From Porticoccus sp. (GTDB lineage Bacteria; Pseudomonadota; Gammaproteobacteria; Pseudomonadales; Porticoccaceae), in contig JAJFKD010000010.1 of assembly GCA_021773405.1 (NCBI GenBank), forward strand, positions 1-38,462: a DNA stretch of 38,462 nt. The letters run 5' to 3'. The position numbers and the translations under genes are program-made. Under the pieces are notes generated by a model. That model did no database searches. It saw only the letters and a list, made by a program, of their open reading frames with translations, and was not told where the DNA came from. Positions 26,628 to 35,678 of this stretch are shown in pieces (within the stretch, counting starts at the first letter, position 1; every line of letters starts with the position of its first letter).

Positions 26628-28154
26628 TTAACGTGTCATTCGGTAGCTTAGAGCTTCAGTTAAATGGTTGATATTGGGGGTTGAGAATTGAGAGTGATTA
26701 TCTTGGTTAATGTTATTTAAATCAGCATATTCCAAGTCTGCAATAGTGCGGGCCACCTTTATAACTCGATGAAACCCCCTTGCTGTGAGCCCAAGTTTTG
26801 CAATGGCATTGTTAAGCAACGCTTTTTGTTCATCATTCATAGGGCAATATTTTATTGCCTCTTGATTCGACATCTGTGCATTCAGTTTACCTGCACGTTT
26901 AATTTGTTGCTGGCGGGCGGAGAAAACTCGTTTGTACACGACCGAGCTTTCCTCACCTTCAGTATGGTGTTGCATCAATTTATTCCCTGGGAGGTGAGGG
27001 ACATCCACTTGAAGATCAATACGATCAAGTAAGGGGCCGGATATTTTATCTTTGTAGCGCCTTACTTGGTCTGGTGTGCAGCGGCATCGATTGCTTCCCA
27101 GGAAACCACAAGGGCAGGGGTTCATCGCTGCGACTAATTGAAAATTGGCAGGGAAGCGAGTTTGTGCATTGACACGAGAAATCATGATTTCTCTGGATTC
27201 CAATGGCTCTCTAAGCACTTCTAATACTTTGCGTGGAAACTCAGGTAACTCATCTAAAAATAAAACGCCGTTATGTGCCAGAGATATTTCTCCTGGCCTT
27301 GGAATGCTGCCGCCGCCGACAAGTGCTATGGCTGATGTTGTGTGATGGGGTGCGCGAAAGGGCGGCTGGCGAATACTACGCTTTAAACCAAATCCAGCAA
27401 CAGAATGTATTGCCGCAACCTCGAGCATCGCTTCTGTATCAAGAGGCGGGAGTAGCCCTGGGAGTCGGCTGGCCAGCATGGTTTTTCCTGTTCCAGGAGG
27501 ACCGCTGAATAGCAGGTTGTGGCCGCCTGCTGCTGCAATTTCCAATGCACGCTTGGCTTGATGTTGCCCAATTATTTCATTGAGATCGCTGCTGGTTGTA
27601 GTGGGTTCTAGCGGGGGTGAATAGGAATAACACTCAATAGGTAAGTTGCCATTGAGGTGAGCACAGACATTGAGTAAGTGATCGGCGGCATAGATCTTTG
27701 TTTTATCAGAAAGGGCGGCTTCTTCGGCATTATCCTGTGGCAATATGAGTGCTCGGTGTTCTTTGGCACAGGCCATCGCGGTTGGTAGTACCGCGTCTAT
27801 AGGGCGGAGCTCTCCAGACAGTGCAAGCTCACCTATAAACTCGTAATGCTTCAGGGGTTCGTTAGGTAGTTGACCTGACGCAGCTAGTATTCCCAAAGCG
27901 ATGGCAAGATCATAACGGCCGCCTTCTTTGGGTAGATCAGCAGGGGCGAGGTTGACAGTGATGCGTTGTGCAGGGAAATCAAAGTGGGAATTTATTAGTG
28001 CACTACGTACCCGGTCTTTACTTTCTTTTACTGCTGTTTCGGGCATGCCTACGATGGATAGACTGGGTAGTCCATTAGATAAATGAACTTCGACAGTAAC
28101 AGGTGGTGCATGAATGCCAGATTTGGCACGAGTTTGAATAACAGCAAGAGCCAT
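26628..28154 (-). CDS. comM: YifB/ComM family Mg-chelatase-like AAA+ ATPase
   Basis: ComM is a hexameric helicase that promotes branch migration during integration of incoming DNA in natural transformation. 508 residues. The N-terminal Lon-protease-like domain (no catalytic dyad) starts LAVIQTRAKSGIHAPPVTVEVHLSNGLPS. The AAA+ core has Walker A GPPGTGKTM, Walker B GVLFLDELPEF and a cysteine cluster in NPCPCGFLGSNRCRC. The C-terminal Mg-chelatase-like helical domain has GLTARGFHRVIKVARTIADLE and ends in LTEALSYR. ATG at 28154. ubiK is 132 bp upstream on the same strand, a conserved pairing in Pseudomonas relatives. The gene alone does not prove competence. Confidence 0.94.
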   Translation of the reverse strand: MALAVIQTRAKSGIHAPPVTVEVHLSNGLPSLSIVGMPETAVKESKDRVRSALINSHFDFPAQRITVNLAPADLPKEGGRYDLAIALGILAASGQLPNEPLKHYEFIGELALSGELRPIDAVLPTAMACAKEHRALILPQDNAEEAALSDKTKIYAADHLLNVCAHLNGNLPIECYSYSPPLEPTTTSSDLNEIIGQHQAKRALEIAAAGGHNLLFSGPPGTGKTMLASRLPGLLPPLDTEAMLEVAAIHSVAGFGLKRSIRQPPFRAPHHTTSAIALVGGGSIPRPGEISLAHNGVLFLDELPEFPRKVLEVLREPLESREIMISRVNAQTRFPANFQLVAAMNPCPCGFLGSNRCRCTPDQVRRYKDKISGPLLDRIDLQVDVPHLPGNKLMQHHTEGEESSVVYKRVFSARQQQIKRAGKLNAQMSNQEAIKYCPMNDEQKALLNNAIAKLGLTARGFHRVIKVARTIADLEYADLNNINQDNHSQFSTPNINHLTEALSYRMTR

Positions 28155-28286
28155 TGGTGATACCCTCCGTGGTATTTAGCAGAGAGTTAGGGCTCTGCCT
28201 TTATAGTGTTGTGCTTTTTTATGTGGATTGACATCCGGTCTATCCACACGAGATGAGTTGGTGTTTAACGCTTCAATTTTTAACAA

Positions 28287-28535
28287 CTAATCTTCTAAAC
28301 GGGTTTCTAATTCTGCCAGTTGTTTTTCTAATTCTTCAAGTTTTTCCCGGGTTCGTGTTAGAACGGCACGTTGCGCATCAAATTCATCTCGCGTGACGAG
28401 GTCTAGTTTGTCAAAAGCAGCTTGGGCTGCTGTACGCATTTTTTGTTGAAACTCACTACCGAGTGCCTCTGCTCCAGGTGTTATAACGTCGTTGAGCTGG
28501 TGTAAAAACTGGTTAAGTAATTCATCGGGTTTCAT
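28287..28535 (-). CDS. ubiK: Ubiquinone biosynthesis accessory factor UbiK
   Basis: Small (82-residue) cytosolic coiled-coil protein, formerly YqiC/BMFP, that binds UbiJ and lipids and supports aerobic ubiquinone synthesis. Residues 1-45 are amphipathic helices (LLNQFLHQLNDVI, EFQQKMRTAAQAAFDKLDLVTRDEFD). Residues 50-82 are a charged heptad coiled coil (VLTRTREKLEELEKQLAEL) that trimerises in homologues. The VTRDEFD junction is the family signature. It lies upstream of comM in the same direction. Together with ubiX at 3932 it shows a ubiquinone-based respiratory chain. Confidence 0.93.
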   Translation of the reverse strand: MKPDELLNQFLHQLNDVITPGAEALGSEFQQKMRTAAQAAFDKLDLVTRDEFDAQRAVLTRTREKLEELEKQLAELETRLED

Positions 28536-28570
28536 TGTTCAAAAGCTCTTAGAAAATTTTGGTTAGTCTA

Positions 28571-28597
28571 GCAAACAGAGTTAGGCTCTCAGTTTGC
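28571..28597. repeat. Inverted repeat upstream of ubiK
   Basis: GCAAAC and GTTTGC arms with inner AGAG/CTCT pairing make a near-perfect hairpin (one bulge) in the leader of ubiK. No T-run follows on the minus strand, so it may be an mRNA leader structure rather than a terminator. Confidence 0.35.
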
Positions 28598-28642
28598 CTT
28601 CGGTTTTACATTATTCAGACTTTAAAATAATTATTTATCTGT

Positions 28643-29029
28643 TTATTCAGAGATATCTTCTTCTTGTGATGGAATACAGGGCCGACCACTTGAACGTTTT
28701 ACTGGGCAAGCTTTTTGTATGGGTTTCTTTTCTTCAATTAAGGATTCAACTGCTTTTTGTGGGTTACTTTTTGGGTTGTTTTGGCAGTATCCATCCAACC
28801 ACTGTGTGATAACTTTTGGGTCAGAACTACGCAGAACGCCCTGGGGATTTCTTCCTGTATATCCATACTCATTGTAGGCAGCAACAAAACCTTGTAACCA
28901 ATATAGTGTCGCCTGCTCTGTGCCTTGATGGCGGACTGTCGTCCATTGCTGGCAGTCATCTGCTACCAGTTGTTCGGCCATCAATTGTGATAGTGGTAAA
29001 AAAGCAAGTAAGGCGAAGATGAATTTCAT
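28643..29029 (-). CDS. Small secreted protein of unknown function
   Basis: 128 residues. MKFIFALLAFLPLSQLMA is a clear Sec signal peptide ending near residue 18, so the mature protein (~110 residues) is periplasmic or secreted. The mature part has four cysteines (DDCQQW, DGYCQNNP, KACPVK, RPCIPS), probably disulfide-bonded. WLQGFVAAYNEYG followed by ITQWLDGYCQNNPKSNPQKAVESLIEE is a pattern seen in small HdeA- or Rap1a-like helical periplasmic proteins, but I do not recognise it with confidence. The C-terminus is Pro/Glu-rich. It sits between ubiK and the nitrogen-control promoter, divergent from torF. Confidence 0.65.
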   Translation of the reverse strand: MKFIFALLAFLPLSQLMAEQLVADDCQQWTTVRHQGTEQATLYWLQGFVAAYNEYGYTGRNPQGVLRSSDPKVITQWLDGYCQNNPKSNPQKAVESLIEEKKPIQKACPVKRSSGRPCIPSQEEDISE

Positions 29030-29224
29030 GAAGTATTCCTTGGTTAAGGCGAGGAGACGGACGGTTGCGTAGCTTAGAAAATGAGGCGCAGTGTGGAAGT
29101 ATGCTAAGTCTAGGTAGGTGTTTTTGCAAGCCTAAGCTGGTCGCTAAACCTAGGCTTCTTAGTAATAACTATTTTTCCCTAATAGTAGTGAAGTTGATAA
29201 GCTGAGTTAGAAAATTCTTTATTA

Positions 29225-29279
29225 CAGTTGGAGAAAAAATTTAATTTTATAATTTGAAATTTTCTTTTTTCTCCAACTG
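29225..29279. repeat. Perfect 15-bp inverted repeat with AT-rich centre
   Basis: CAGTTGGAGAAAAAA at 29225-29239 and its exact reverse complement at 29265-29279 flank 25 bp of A/T-rich sequence that can pair further. It lies 80 bp upstream of the NtrC-like sites. It could be a protein-binding site or a cruciform; no gene ends there for it to terminate. Confidence 0.6.
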
Positions 29280-29356
29280 AGCAATGTTTAAAATCGCGAT
29301 ATGTCTCTCCTACATATTGTACTAATTCCCGAATTATATCTTTACATCAAAATTTA

Positions 29357-29372
29357 GATTCATTTTGGTGCA
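29357..29372. promoter_or_regulatory. NtrC-like site A
   Basis: Contains a full half-site GGTGCA (29367-29372); the opposite half matches the NtrC consensus GCACC-N5-GGTGC at 2 of 5 positions. Its centre is 42 bp (four helical turns) from site B. The outward arms TTTTGGTGCAT and ATGCACCAAAA of the two sites form an 11-bp perfect inverted repeat. Confidence 0.45.
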
Positions 29373-29397
29373 TTTAATAAAAGCTACAATATTTTTA

Positions 29398-29414
29398 TGC
29401 ACCAAAAAAGAGCG
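29398..29414. promoter_or_regulatory. NtrC-like site B
   Basis: TGCACC followed by five A and AGAGC: one perfect and one 3-of-5 half-site of the NtrC consensus. It is centred about 87 bp before the predicted sigma54 start, a usual enhancer distance. Confidence 0.5.
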
Positions 29415-29465
29415 CTCAAGTTGTTTTGTATCTGCAACTAACTGTTAATAAATAGGTTTTTATTG

Positions 29466-29483
29466 TTGGCACAGCAAATGCAT
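29466..29483 (+). promoter_or_regulatory. Sigma54 (-24/-12) promoter of torF-glnK-amtB
   Basis: TTGGCAC-N5-ATGCAT, with GG at 29468-29469 and GC at 29480-29481 exactly ten bases apart. This is close to the TTGGCAC-N5-TTGCW consensus, with one -12 mismatch. Transcription would start near 29493, 73 nt before the torF ATG. Confidence 0.8.
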
Positions 29484-29565
29484 TAGTCGTTTTGAGATAA
29501 ATAATTTTTTGTTTGATCTGACTAATTTTAAAATTTTTGCTGTTGTACATATTTTGGAGAAACAT

Positions 29566-30321
29566 ATGAACGCCTTTAAAAAGACCTTAGCTGTAACTTC
29601 TTTGGTGCTGACTTTACCTATTATTGCTACAAGTGCGAATGCATTTGAGACCTCGGCAAACGTCACGTTGACCACAGATTATAAATTCCGTGGTATTTCT
29701 CAGACGGATACAAGTGGTGCTGTTCAGGGTGGTTTTGATATCGCTTTTGATAACGGCTTTTATGTTGGTACCTGGGGTTCTAATGTCGATTTTGCTAAGA
29801 GCTTAGAGTTGGATTACTACGGCGGCTATGGTGGTGATATTACTGAGAACCTAAGTTTTGATGTGGGTTATATCTATTATGATTACCCAGGAACAGCAGA
29901 TACTCAACGGACTTTTGAGTCAGTAGAAGATGATTATGCTGAACTTTACGGTAGCCTATCTTTTGCTGATGCTACAGTGGGTTTTGCTTATTCTGATGAT
30001 TTCTATCTAGAAACAGGTGAAATGTGGTACGTCTATGGTGATTATAGCTTTAGCCTACCTTACGAAATTTCTTTAGATCTCCACTATGGTTATAGCAGTT
30101 TTGAATACGATAGTGATGATTCTGATGTAAAAGATGCTGAGCGTGCATTCCTTACTGATGGCGAAGATGCCTATTCTGATTACTCTATTACTTTAGGTAA
30201 ATCATGGCAGGGTTTGGATTTTGCTCTGAGTTGGATTGATACAGATTTGGATGATGATGAGTGTTTTGATTCAAATATCTGTGATAGCTCGGTAGTTTTT
30301 TCTGTTAGTAAAAGCTTGTAA
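29566..30321 (+). CDS. TorF-family putative outer-membrane beta-barrel protein
   Basis: 251 residues. The signal peptide ends ANA-FETS near residue 26. The mature chain is rich in alternating aromatic and Gly residues, acidic, with repeated strands such as VTLTTDYKFRGISQTDTSGAVQGGFD, FYVGTWGSNVDF and LDYYGGYGG, and ends in hydrophobic VFSVSKSL, all typical of a small outer-membrane barrel. The TTDYKFRGISQT opening is the family signature (TIGR02001, as I recall). ATG at 29566 is preferred over 29509: GGAG sits eight bases before it and the signal peptide begins there. Two cysteines (ECFDSNIC) are near the end. Position under a sigma54 promoter ahead of glnK-amtB suggests a nitrogen-related pore, not shown. 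Confidence 0.85.
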   Translation: MNAFKKTLAVTSLVLTLPIIATSANAFETSANVTLTTDYKFRGISQTDTSGAVQGGFDIAFDNGFYVGTWGSNVDFAKSLELDYYGGYGGDITENLSFDVGYIYYDYPGTADTQRTFESVEDDYAELYGSLSFADATVGFAYSDDFYLETGEMWYVYGDYSFSLPYEISLDLHYGYSSFEYDSDDSDVKDAERAFLTDGEDAYSDYSITLGKSWQGLDFALSWIDTDLDDDECFDSNICDSSVVFSVSKSL

Positions 30322-30328
30322 TTTCTCG

Positions 30329-30729
<401 letters not shown>

Positions 30730-30762
30730 AAATCAGCGATATAAATAAACAGGAGATATGAA

Positions 30763-32016
30763 ATGAGTCCTGAAATAATTGAAGTCAAATACGCATTAGA
30801 TACGTTCTATTTTCTCGTATGTGGTGCGTTAGTTATGTGGATGGCGGCAGGCTTTACTATGCTGGAAGCTGGCTTAGTCCGCTCTAAAAATACCACTGAG
30901 ATTCTAACGAAGAATGTCGCATTATTTGCAATTTCATGCACCATGTACTTGTTGATGGGTTACGTCATTATGTACGGTGGTAGTGAAGGTGGATTCTTGC
31001 CTGACGCGTGGTTCGGTAATGGTATTTCTAATGCAACTGCCGAAGAAGTCTTGGCAAGTAATGGTGATACTTATTATTCCGGTGCATCAGACTTCTTCTT
31101 CCAAGTTGTATTCGTTGCGACAGCTATGTCTATTGTATCCGGTGCAGTAGCTGAACGTATGAAGCTTTGGGCATTCTTGGCCTTTGCCGTTGTGATGACT
31201 GGCTTTATCTATCCTATGCAGGGAATGTGGAAATGGGGTGGTGGTTTCCTTGATGCCGCAGGTTTCCAAGACTTTGCTGGATCAGGCGTTGTGCATATGT
31301 GTGGTGCGGCAGCGGCATTAGCTGGCGTTATCTTACTCGGAGCACGTAAAGGTAAGTACACAGCAGATGGTCGTGTTAACGCGATCCCTGGTGCCAACAT
31401 GCCTCTCGCTGCTATTGGTATGTTTATCCTTTGGATGGGCTGGTTTGGTTTCAATGGTGGTTCCGAACTGAAAGTATCTGATATTGGTGAAGCAAATGCC
31501 GTAGCAGATATCTTTGTTAATACTAATGCTGCTGCTTGTGGTGGCTTAATTGCTGCATTAATCGTTGCTCATTTAGTGTTTGGTAAAGCTGATTTAACCA
31601 TGGCTGTAAATGGTGCGTTAGCAGGTTTGGTTGCTATTACTGCTGAACCTCTAAATTGGGGTGGCATTGGTGCCACACTGATTGGCGCAGCTGGCGGTAC
31701 CTTGGTTGTGTTCTCTGTAATCACATTGGATAAGTTTAAGATTGATGACCCTGTTGGTGCTATCTCAGTCCACGGTGTTGTTGGTATTTGGGGTCTGCTA
31801 GCAGTTTGTCTGTCTGGCAACGAAGACGCTACTCTGATCGGTCAGTTGACTGGCATTGGCGTGATTTTCGCTTGGACCTTTATTACTAGCTTTATTGCCT
31901 GGTTTATTATTAAGCAGGTTATGGGCATCCGTGTTGGTGAGCAGGAAGAGTACGAAGGTGTTGATGCATCTGAGTGCGGTATCGAAGCTTATCCTGAGTT
32001 CAACAGCGCGAAGTAA
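30763..32016 (+). CDS. amtB: Ammonium transporter
   Basis: 417-residue Amt/MEP/Rh inner-membrane channel for ammonium uptake. About eleven hydrophobic segments are visible, without the N-terminal signal peptide seen in enteric AmtB. The pore twin histidines are H178 (GSGVVHMCGAA) and H337 (SVHGVVGIWG). ATAMSIVSGAVAERMK, MWKWGGGFL and WMGWFGFNGGSEL are family segments. GGAG precedes ATG 30763. glnK is immediately upstream, the classic pair in which GlnK blocks the channel when ammonium rises. The C-terminal cytoplasmic tail (GIRVGEQEEYEGVDASECGI) matches the regulatory tail. A strong terminator follows. Confidence 0.96.
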   Translation: MSPEIIEVKYALDTFYFLVCGALVMWMAAGFTMLEAGLVRSKNTTEILTKNVALFAISCTMYLLMGYVIMYGGSEGGFLPDAWFGNGISNATAEEVLASNGDTYYSGASDFFFQVVFVATAMSIVSGAVAERMKLWAFLAFAVVMTGFIYPMQGMWKWGGGFLDAAGFQDFAGSGVVHMCGAAAALAGVILLGARKGKYTADGRVNAIPGANMPLAAIGMFILWMGWFGFNGGSELKVSDIGEANAVADIFVNTNAAACGGLIAALIVAHLVFGKADLTMAVNGALAGLVAITAEPLNWGGIGATLIGAAGGTLVVFSVITLDKFKIDDPVGAISVHGVVGIWGLLAVCLSGNEDATLIGQLTGIGVIFAWTFITSFIAWFIIKQVMGIRVGEQEEYEGVDASECGIEAYPEFNSAK

Positions 32017-32047
32017 TATTTTTCACCAGTAAATTTCTTCTCTTTGG

Positions 32048-32080
32048 GGGAGATGGCCTAAAAGCCATCTCCCTTTTTTT
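32048..32080 (+). terminator. Intrinsic terminator after amtB
   Basis: A perfect 10-bp stem GGGAGATGGC / GCCATCTCCC (32048-32057, 32064-32073), six-base loop, then seven T. It ends the torF-glnK-amtB transcript 32 bp after amtB and separates it from the second glnK. Confidence 0.93.
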
Positions 32081-32226
32081 ATCTGCTGATTTTAACTATG
32101 TCACATCTCGGACCCTGGTTAATGAAAAAAACCGGGGTGCAATTTATTGACGGAAGGTGTATCTTTTCCATCATTAGATTCGGAGCCTGTTGAAGGCTTT
32201 TGCCCAAATAAAGTGAGATTAAGTAA

Positions 32227-32574
<348 letters not shown>

Positions 32575-32577
32575 GTT

Positions 32578-33135
32578 TTAACAGCCAGCCAATTTTTGGT
32601 CTAGCTGGTAGCATTGTTCTAGAAAGTCTTTACACATCTCAATATCATTGAAAACACTTTCTTCCACAATCATGATGTGGGGGAAAGATGTTTTTAGTGT
32701 CTCTACAAAGATTCCATTCCCAGTATTTTGTTGTATTCCATTCATATTGTAGATGGGGGTAGAGCCGGCGCCACAACTTGGTGATCGCGCCTTCACTATA
32801 TAGGCACATATCTTATAGCCGTAATTTTTAACTAGGTGTTGCGATGTATGGTTTAAAGCTTGGGTGACATTTAGTGTTTTTTCTTCAATGCCCAACGCCT
32901 GAATACCTTCCGATGTTTTTACTAACTGTACGGGTGGGCGTGGTACGCCAAGATGTGCTTCAGCTTCAGGACAGATTGCTTGAAAATTGAGCCAGGGTAC
33001 TAATTCTTGTTGAATCAATTGGTGGAATTTATTGTCACCATCGTAGCGTACATTTTGTCCTGCTAAGCAGGCACTGATACCAACTACAGGTTGTTGTTCT
33101 CGTACTTGAGTCAGTGTGACCTCATTATTTTTCAT
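32578..33135 (-). CDS. DUF523 family protein
   Basis: About 185 residues, a single DUF523 domain. Signature segments are VGISACLAGQNVRYDG near the N-terminus, AICPEAEAHLGVPRPPVQL, and KARSPSCGAGSTPIY. The conserved cysteines in SACL, CPE and SPSCG suggest a metal or iron-sulfur site; the function is not established. In E. coli relatives (YbgA) this domain is fused to a DUF1722 domain, which is absent here. ATG at 33135 overlaps the xerC 3' end by 11 bp; a GTG at 33150 is also in frame. It is the last gene of the lptM-lysA-dapF-DUF484-xerC unit. Confidence 0.88.
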   Translation of the reverse strand: MKNNEVTLTQVREQQPVVGISACLAGQNVRYDGDNKFHQLIQQELVPWLNFQAICPEAEAHLGVPRPPVQLVKTSEGIQALGIEEKTLNVTQALNHTSQHLVKNYGYKICAYIVKARSPSCGAGSTPIYNMNGIQQNTGNGIFVETLKTSFPHIMIVEESVFNDIEMCKDFLEQCYQLDQKLAGC

Positions 33136-34033
33136 CTTTCTTGTGAGCACGGGGGTGCGCTTTGTCGTATACGTTTGAAAGATGTTGAAAATCCAAGTGT
33201 GTATAGACTTGTGTTGTTGAAATATTTTCGTGCCCTAACAGCTCTTGTACTGCCCTCAGGTCGCCACTGGATTCCAATAAATGACTGGCGAACGAATGTC
33301 GTAGCATATGAGGATGTACCTTTCCTGGCATGCCTTGTTTGATGCTCATTTGTTTTAGTCGATCCTGTATTGATCGAGGAGATAAGCGTTTGCCATGTTT
33401 ACTCAAAAACAATGCAGAGCCTTCTGTATTTTTTAGTTCCTGGCGGCGTTTGAGCCATGATTTAACGGCACTAAGTGCTTGCCTACCAACTGGAAGCTGG
33501 CGGGTTTTATTCCCTTTACCAGTTACGGTAATAATGGCTTCTTTAAGGTCGATATCCGTTAGATTCAGGTTGGTCAGCTCGGCTAGTCGTAATCCTGAAG
33601 AGTAGAGTAGTTCAATCATGGCGTGATCACGGCAGTCAATCCAACTGCTTGGTGAAAGGGATAAAAATTGATTGATTTGATCTGCATCTAAGGTTTTTGG
33701 TAGTTTTTTAGCAGACTTTGGCGCTGCGATACCATTGGCTGGGTTGGATTGCGCCCAGTGGTGTTTCAAGCCGTAATTGAAAAATGTACGTAATGAAGAA
33801 AGCCAGCGTTGAATACTTCGACCACTTAGCCCTTCTCTATGGAGAGTAGCCATACATTGTCTGATATGTTGGCTGTCGATCTGATCAGGATGAAATAGTT
33901 GATGTTGTGAACACCAAACAGTGAATCGATTCAGGTCTCGTTTATAACTGCTGATTGTGTGATGAGAGAGCCTGCGCTCAGTGCGCAGGTGTTGTTCAAA
34001 TTGTATTAGGTATTCGGTGAGCAATTCGCTCAT
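33125..34033 (-). CDS. xerC: Tyrosine recombinase XerC
   Basis: XerC with XerD resolves chromosome dimers at dif. 302 residues. The N-terminal SAM-like core-binding domain contains RRLSHHTISSYKRDLNRF. The catalytic domain has all residues: R149 (YSSGLRLAEL), K173 (TGKGNKTRQLPVG), H242 and R245 (HMLRHSFASHLLESSG), H268 (ELLGHENISTTQVYTHL) and nucleophile Y277. Position after dapF-DUF484 is the standard XerC location in gammaproteobacteria, which makes it a housekeeping recombinase rather than a mobile-element integrase. Eight bp separate it from DUF484. Confidence 0.95.
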   Translation of the reverse strand: MSELLTEYLIQFEQHLRTERRLSHHTISSYKRDLNRFTVWCSQHQLFHPDQIDSQHIRQCMATLHREGLSGRSIQRWLSSLRTFFNYGLKHHWAQSNPANGIAAPKSAKKLPKTLDADQINQFLSLSPSSWIDCRDHAMIELLYSSGLRLAELTNLNLTDIDLKEAIITVTGKGNKTRQLPVGRQALSAVKSWLKRRQELKNTEGSALFLSKHGKRLSPRSIQDRLKQMSIKQGMPGKVHPHMLRHSFASHLLESSGDLRAVQELLGHENISTTQVYTHLDFQHLSNVYDKAHPRAHKKDEK

Positions 34034-34041
34034 GGGTGTTT

Positions 34042-34734
34042 TTATTTCTCTTGCAATAATTTGGGAGCCACACGGTTCAGTACATCCGCAATGTAACTAA
34101 GAAAAAGGGTGCCCATGCTACTGCGATAATAATTGGGATCAGAATTACCAATGGCCAGAATACCGAATGTAGAGCCGTGGGATAGAGGAACAGCTGCGAC
34201 AGAACCTACATCGGCTGACTGATCACCAAATAAGAATGACAGTTCATCGGTACCCAGTACACCAGAGATTGGACGATTAGTGCGTAGCAGGGTGCCAATT
34301 TGGCTGTTGGCTTGATCCATTCCAACGACTTTAGTGTTGCAGGCAGGCATGGATTGTTGGTCGCCAAATAGAATCAAGCTATGAAACTCTACCTGAAAGT
34401 CTGTCCCTAGGCTTTCGGAAAGTAAGTCGACTAGTGTGGCCAGGTCTTCGGCTTCTAGAAGAGAAACCACAAGGCGTTTAGTTTTTTCAAATAACTTGTC
34501 ATTGGTTTTTGCTGCATCCAGCAAGCTATTTATACGTTCACGCATCTCCTGATTTCGATCTCTAAGCAGGGATACCTGACGTTCAATTAATGACACGGCT
34601 ACACCACTTTCATGGGGCAAGCTAATCAGTTGGAGGATGTCCGGGTATTCCTCAAAAAAGTCAGGATTAGCTTGTAGGTAATCCTTGATTTGAGAAGCCG
34701 TTAGAATTTCATCAACATTCGTATCTGTGGTCAT
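34042..34734 (-). CDS. DUF484 family GAF-like protein
   Basis: 230 residues, cytosolic. The N-terminus has [25 protein letters not shown], the conserved DUF484 segment, then a helical, coiled-coil-prone stretch ([21 protein letters not shown]). A GAF-like C-terminal domain includes [26 protein letters not shown] and [10 protein letters not shown]. Its function is unknown. ATG at 34734 overlaps the dapF stop (ATGA), which fixes the start; a longer frame to 34806 just runs inside dapF. The dapF-DUF484-xerC order is conserved across Pseudomonas and enteric genomes, implying a chromosome- or wall-linked role, not shown. Confidence 0.92.
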   Translation of the reverse strand: MTTDTNVDEILTASQIKDYLQANPDFFEEYPDILQLISLPHESGVAVSLIERQVSLLRDRNQEMRERINSLLDAAKTNDKLFEKTKRLVVSLLEAEDLATLVDLLSESLGTDFQVEFHSLILFGDQQSMPACNTKVVGMDQANSQIGTLLRTNRPISGVLGTDELSFLFGDQSADVGSVAAVPLSHGSTFGILAIGNSDPNYYRSSMGTLFLSYIADVLNRVAPKLLQEK

Positions 34735-35588
34735 AGCTTTATGCGTCCGTGAAATACTGTAGTTGCTGGTCCGGTCATAATGACCGATTGGCCTTCTCCT
34801 GGCCACTCAATTACCAGGCTTCCTCCTGGTAAATTTACTGTTACAGGAGAGTCTAACAGGTCTTGTAACTGCCCTGCCACTACTGCGGCACAAGCGCCAG
34901 TACCACATGCAAGTGTCTCACCTGCACCACGCTCATAAACTCTCAAATTAAGTTCGTTGCGACTAACTATTTGCATAAAACCTGCATTTACCTGTTGAGG
35001 AAAGCGGGCGTGTTGCTCAAGTAGTGGGCCAAGCAGTTCGACAGGCGCTGTTTCAGTATCTTCGACCTGCAAGACGGCATGGGGGTTGCCCATGGAAACA
35101 GCGCTGATCATGAGGGTTTTATTGTTGTTAGCTCCGTCATTAGCAGAAATGGCTACCTCAATGGGATAGGCGATGGCTTTATTTTCGGCAATGAATGGTA
35201 TTTGGGATGGCTCCAATTCAGGAACGCCCATATTTACCCTGACTTGGTGATCACTCTGAACTTGCAGTTCGATAATGCCGCTGGCTGTTTCTACTCGAAT
35301 AGTACTTTTACCGGTAAGGCGACGATCACGAACAAATTTAGCAAAGCAGCGGGCACCATTACCGCATTGTTCAACTTCTGAGCCATCTTGATTAAAGATA
35401 CGGTAACGAAAATCTACTTCTGCTTGTTCTGGCGGCTCCACCACTAATATTTGGTCACAACCCACACCAAAACGCCGGTCTCCGAGTTTGCGGGCCAGCT
35501 CAGGTGTAATTTTGACGGATTGGGATACGGCATCTATGACGACAAAGTCATTGCCCAAGCCATGCATCTTAGTGAATCTCAGTAACAT
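34731..35588 (-). CDS. dapF: Diaminopimelate epimerase
   Basis: DapF converts LL- to meso-diaminopimelate for lysine and peptidoglycan. 285 residues, PLP-independent. The two catalytic cysteines are C75 in EQCGNGARC and C228 in [25 protein letters not shown] opens the protein and [11 protein letters not shown] follows. SMGNPHAV and [12 protein letters not shown] are further family segments. ATG at 35588 has AGGG upstream. It sits between lysA and DUF484; lysA uses its meso-DAP product, and mpl at 2504 uses DAP peptide. Confidence 0.97.
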   Translation of the reverse strand: MLLRFTKMHGLGNDFVVIDAVSQSVKITPELARKLGDRRFGVGCDQILVVEPPEQAEVDFRYRIFNQDGSEVEQCGNGARCFAKFVRDRRLTGKSTIRVETASGIIELQVQSDHQVRVNMGVPELEPSQIPFIAENKAIAYPIEVAISANDGANNNKTLMISAVSMGNPHAVLQVEDTETAPVELLGPLLEQHARFPQQVNAGFMQIVSRNELNLRVYERGAGETLACGTGACAAVVAGQLQDLLDSPVTVNLPGGSLVIEWPGEGQSVIMTGPATTVFHGRIKL

Positions 35589-35593
35589 TTTTA

Positions 35594-35644
35594 CCCTAGT
35601 AGTATTTAAACCTTAGTAGAGTTTGAGCTTTAGTAGCATTATTA
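35594..35644. repeat. Three degenerate 17-bp tandem units in the lysA-dapF gap
   Basis: Units starting at 35594, 35611 and 35628 share a TAGTAG core at the same offset with otherwise diverged sequence. They lie in the 90-bp space before dapF; the unit nearest dapF includes its Shine-Dalgarno. Possibly just decayed duplication. Confidence 0.35.
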
Positions 35645-35678
35645 GAATAACTGCCTAATTTGAGTAGCCGCCTACTTT

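Larger units (their letters stand above)
29030..29565. other. 536-bp regulatory region upstream of torF-glnK-amtB
   Basis: No gene is credible here. The region is AT-rich and holds an inverted repeat (29225-29279), two NtrC-like sites (29357-29372 and 29398-29414) and a sigma54 promoter (29466-29483). The part nearest 29030 must also hold the promoter of the small secreted protein; I see no strong match. Confidence 0.7.

Noticed and set aside
33125-34033. Integrase marking a mobile island
   Set aside because: The tyrosine recombinase sits in the conserved dapF-DUF484-xerC order and is the housekeeping XerC; no attachment repeats or phage genes are nearby.
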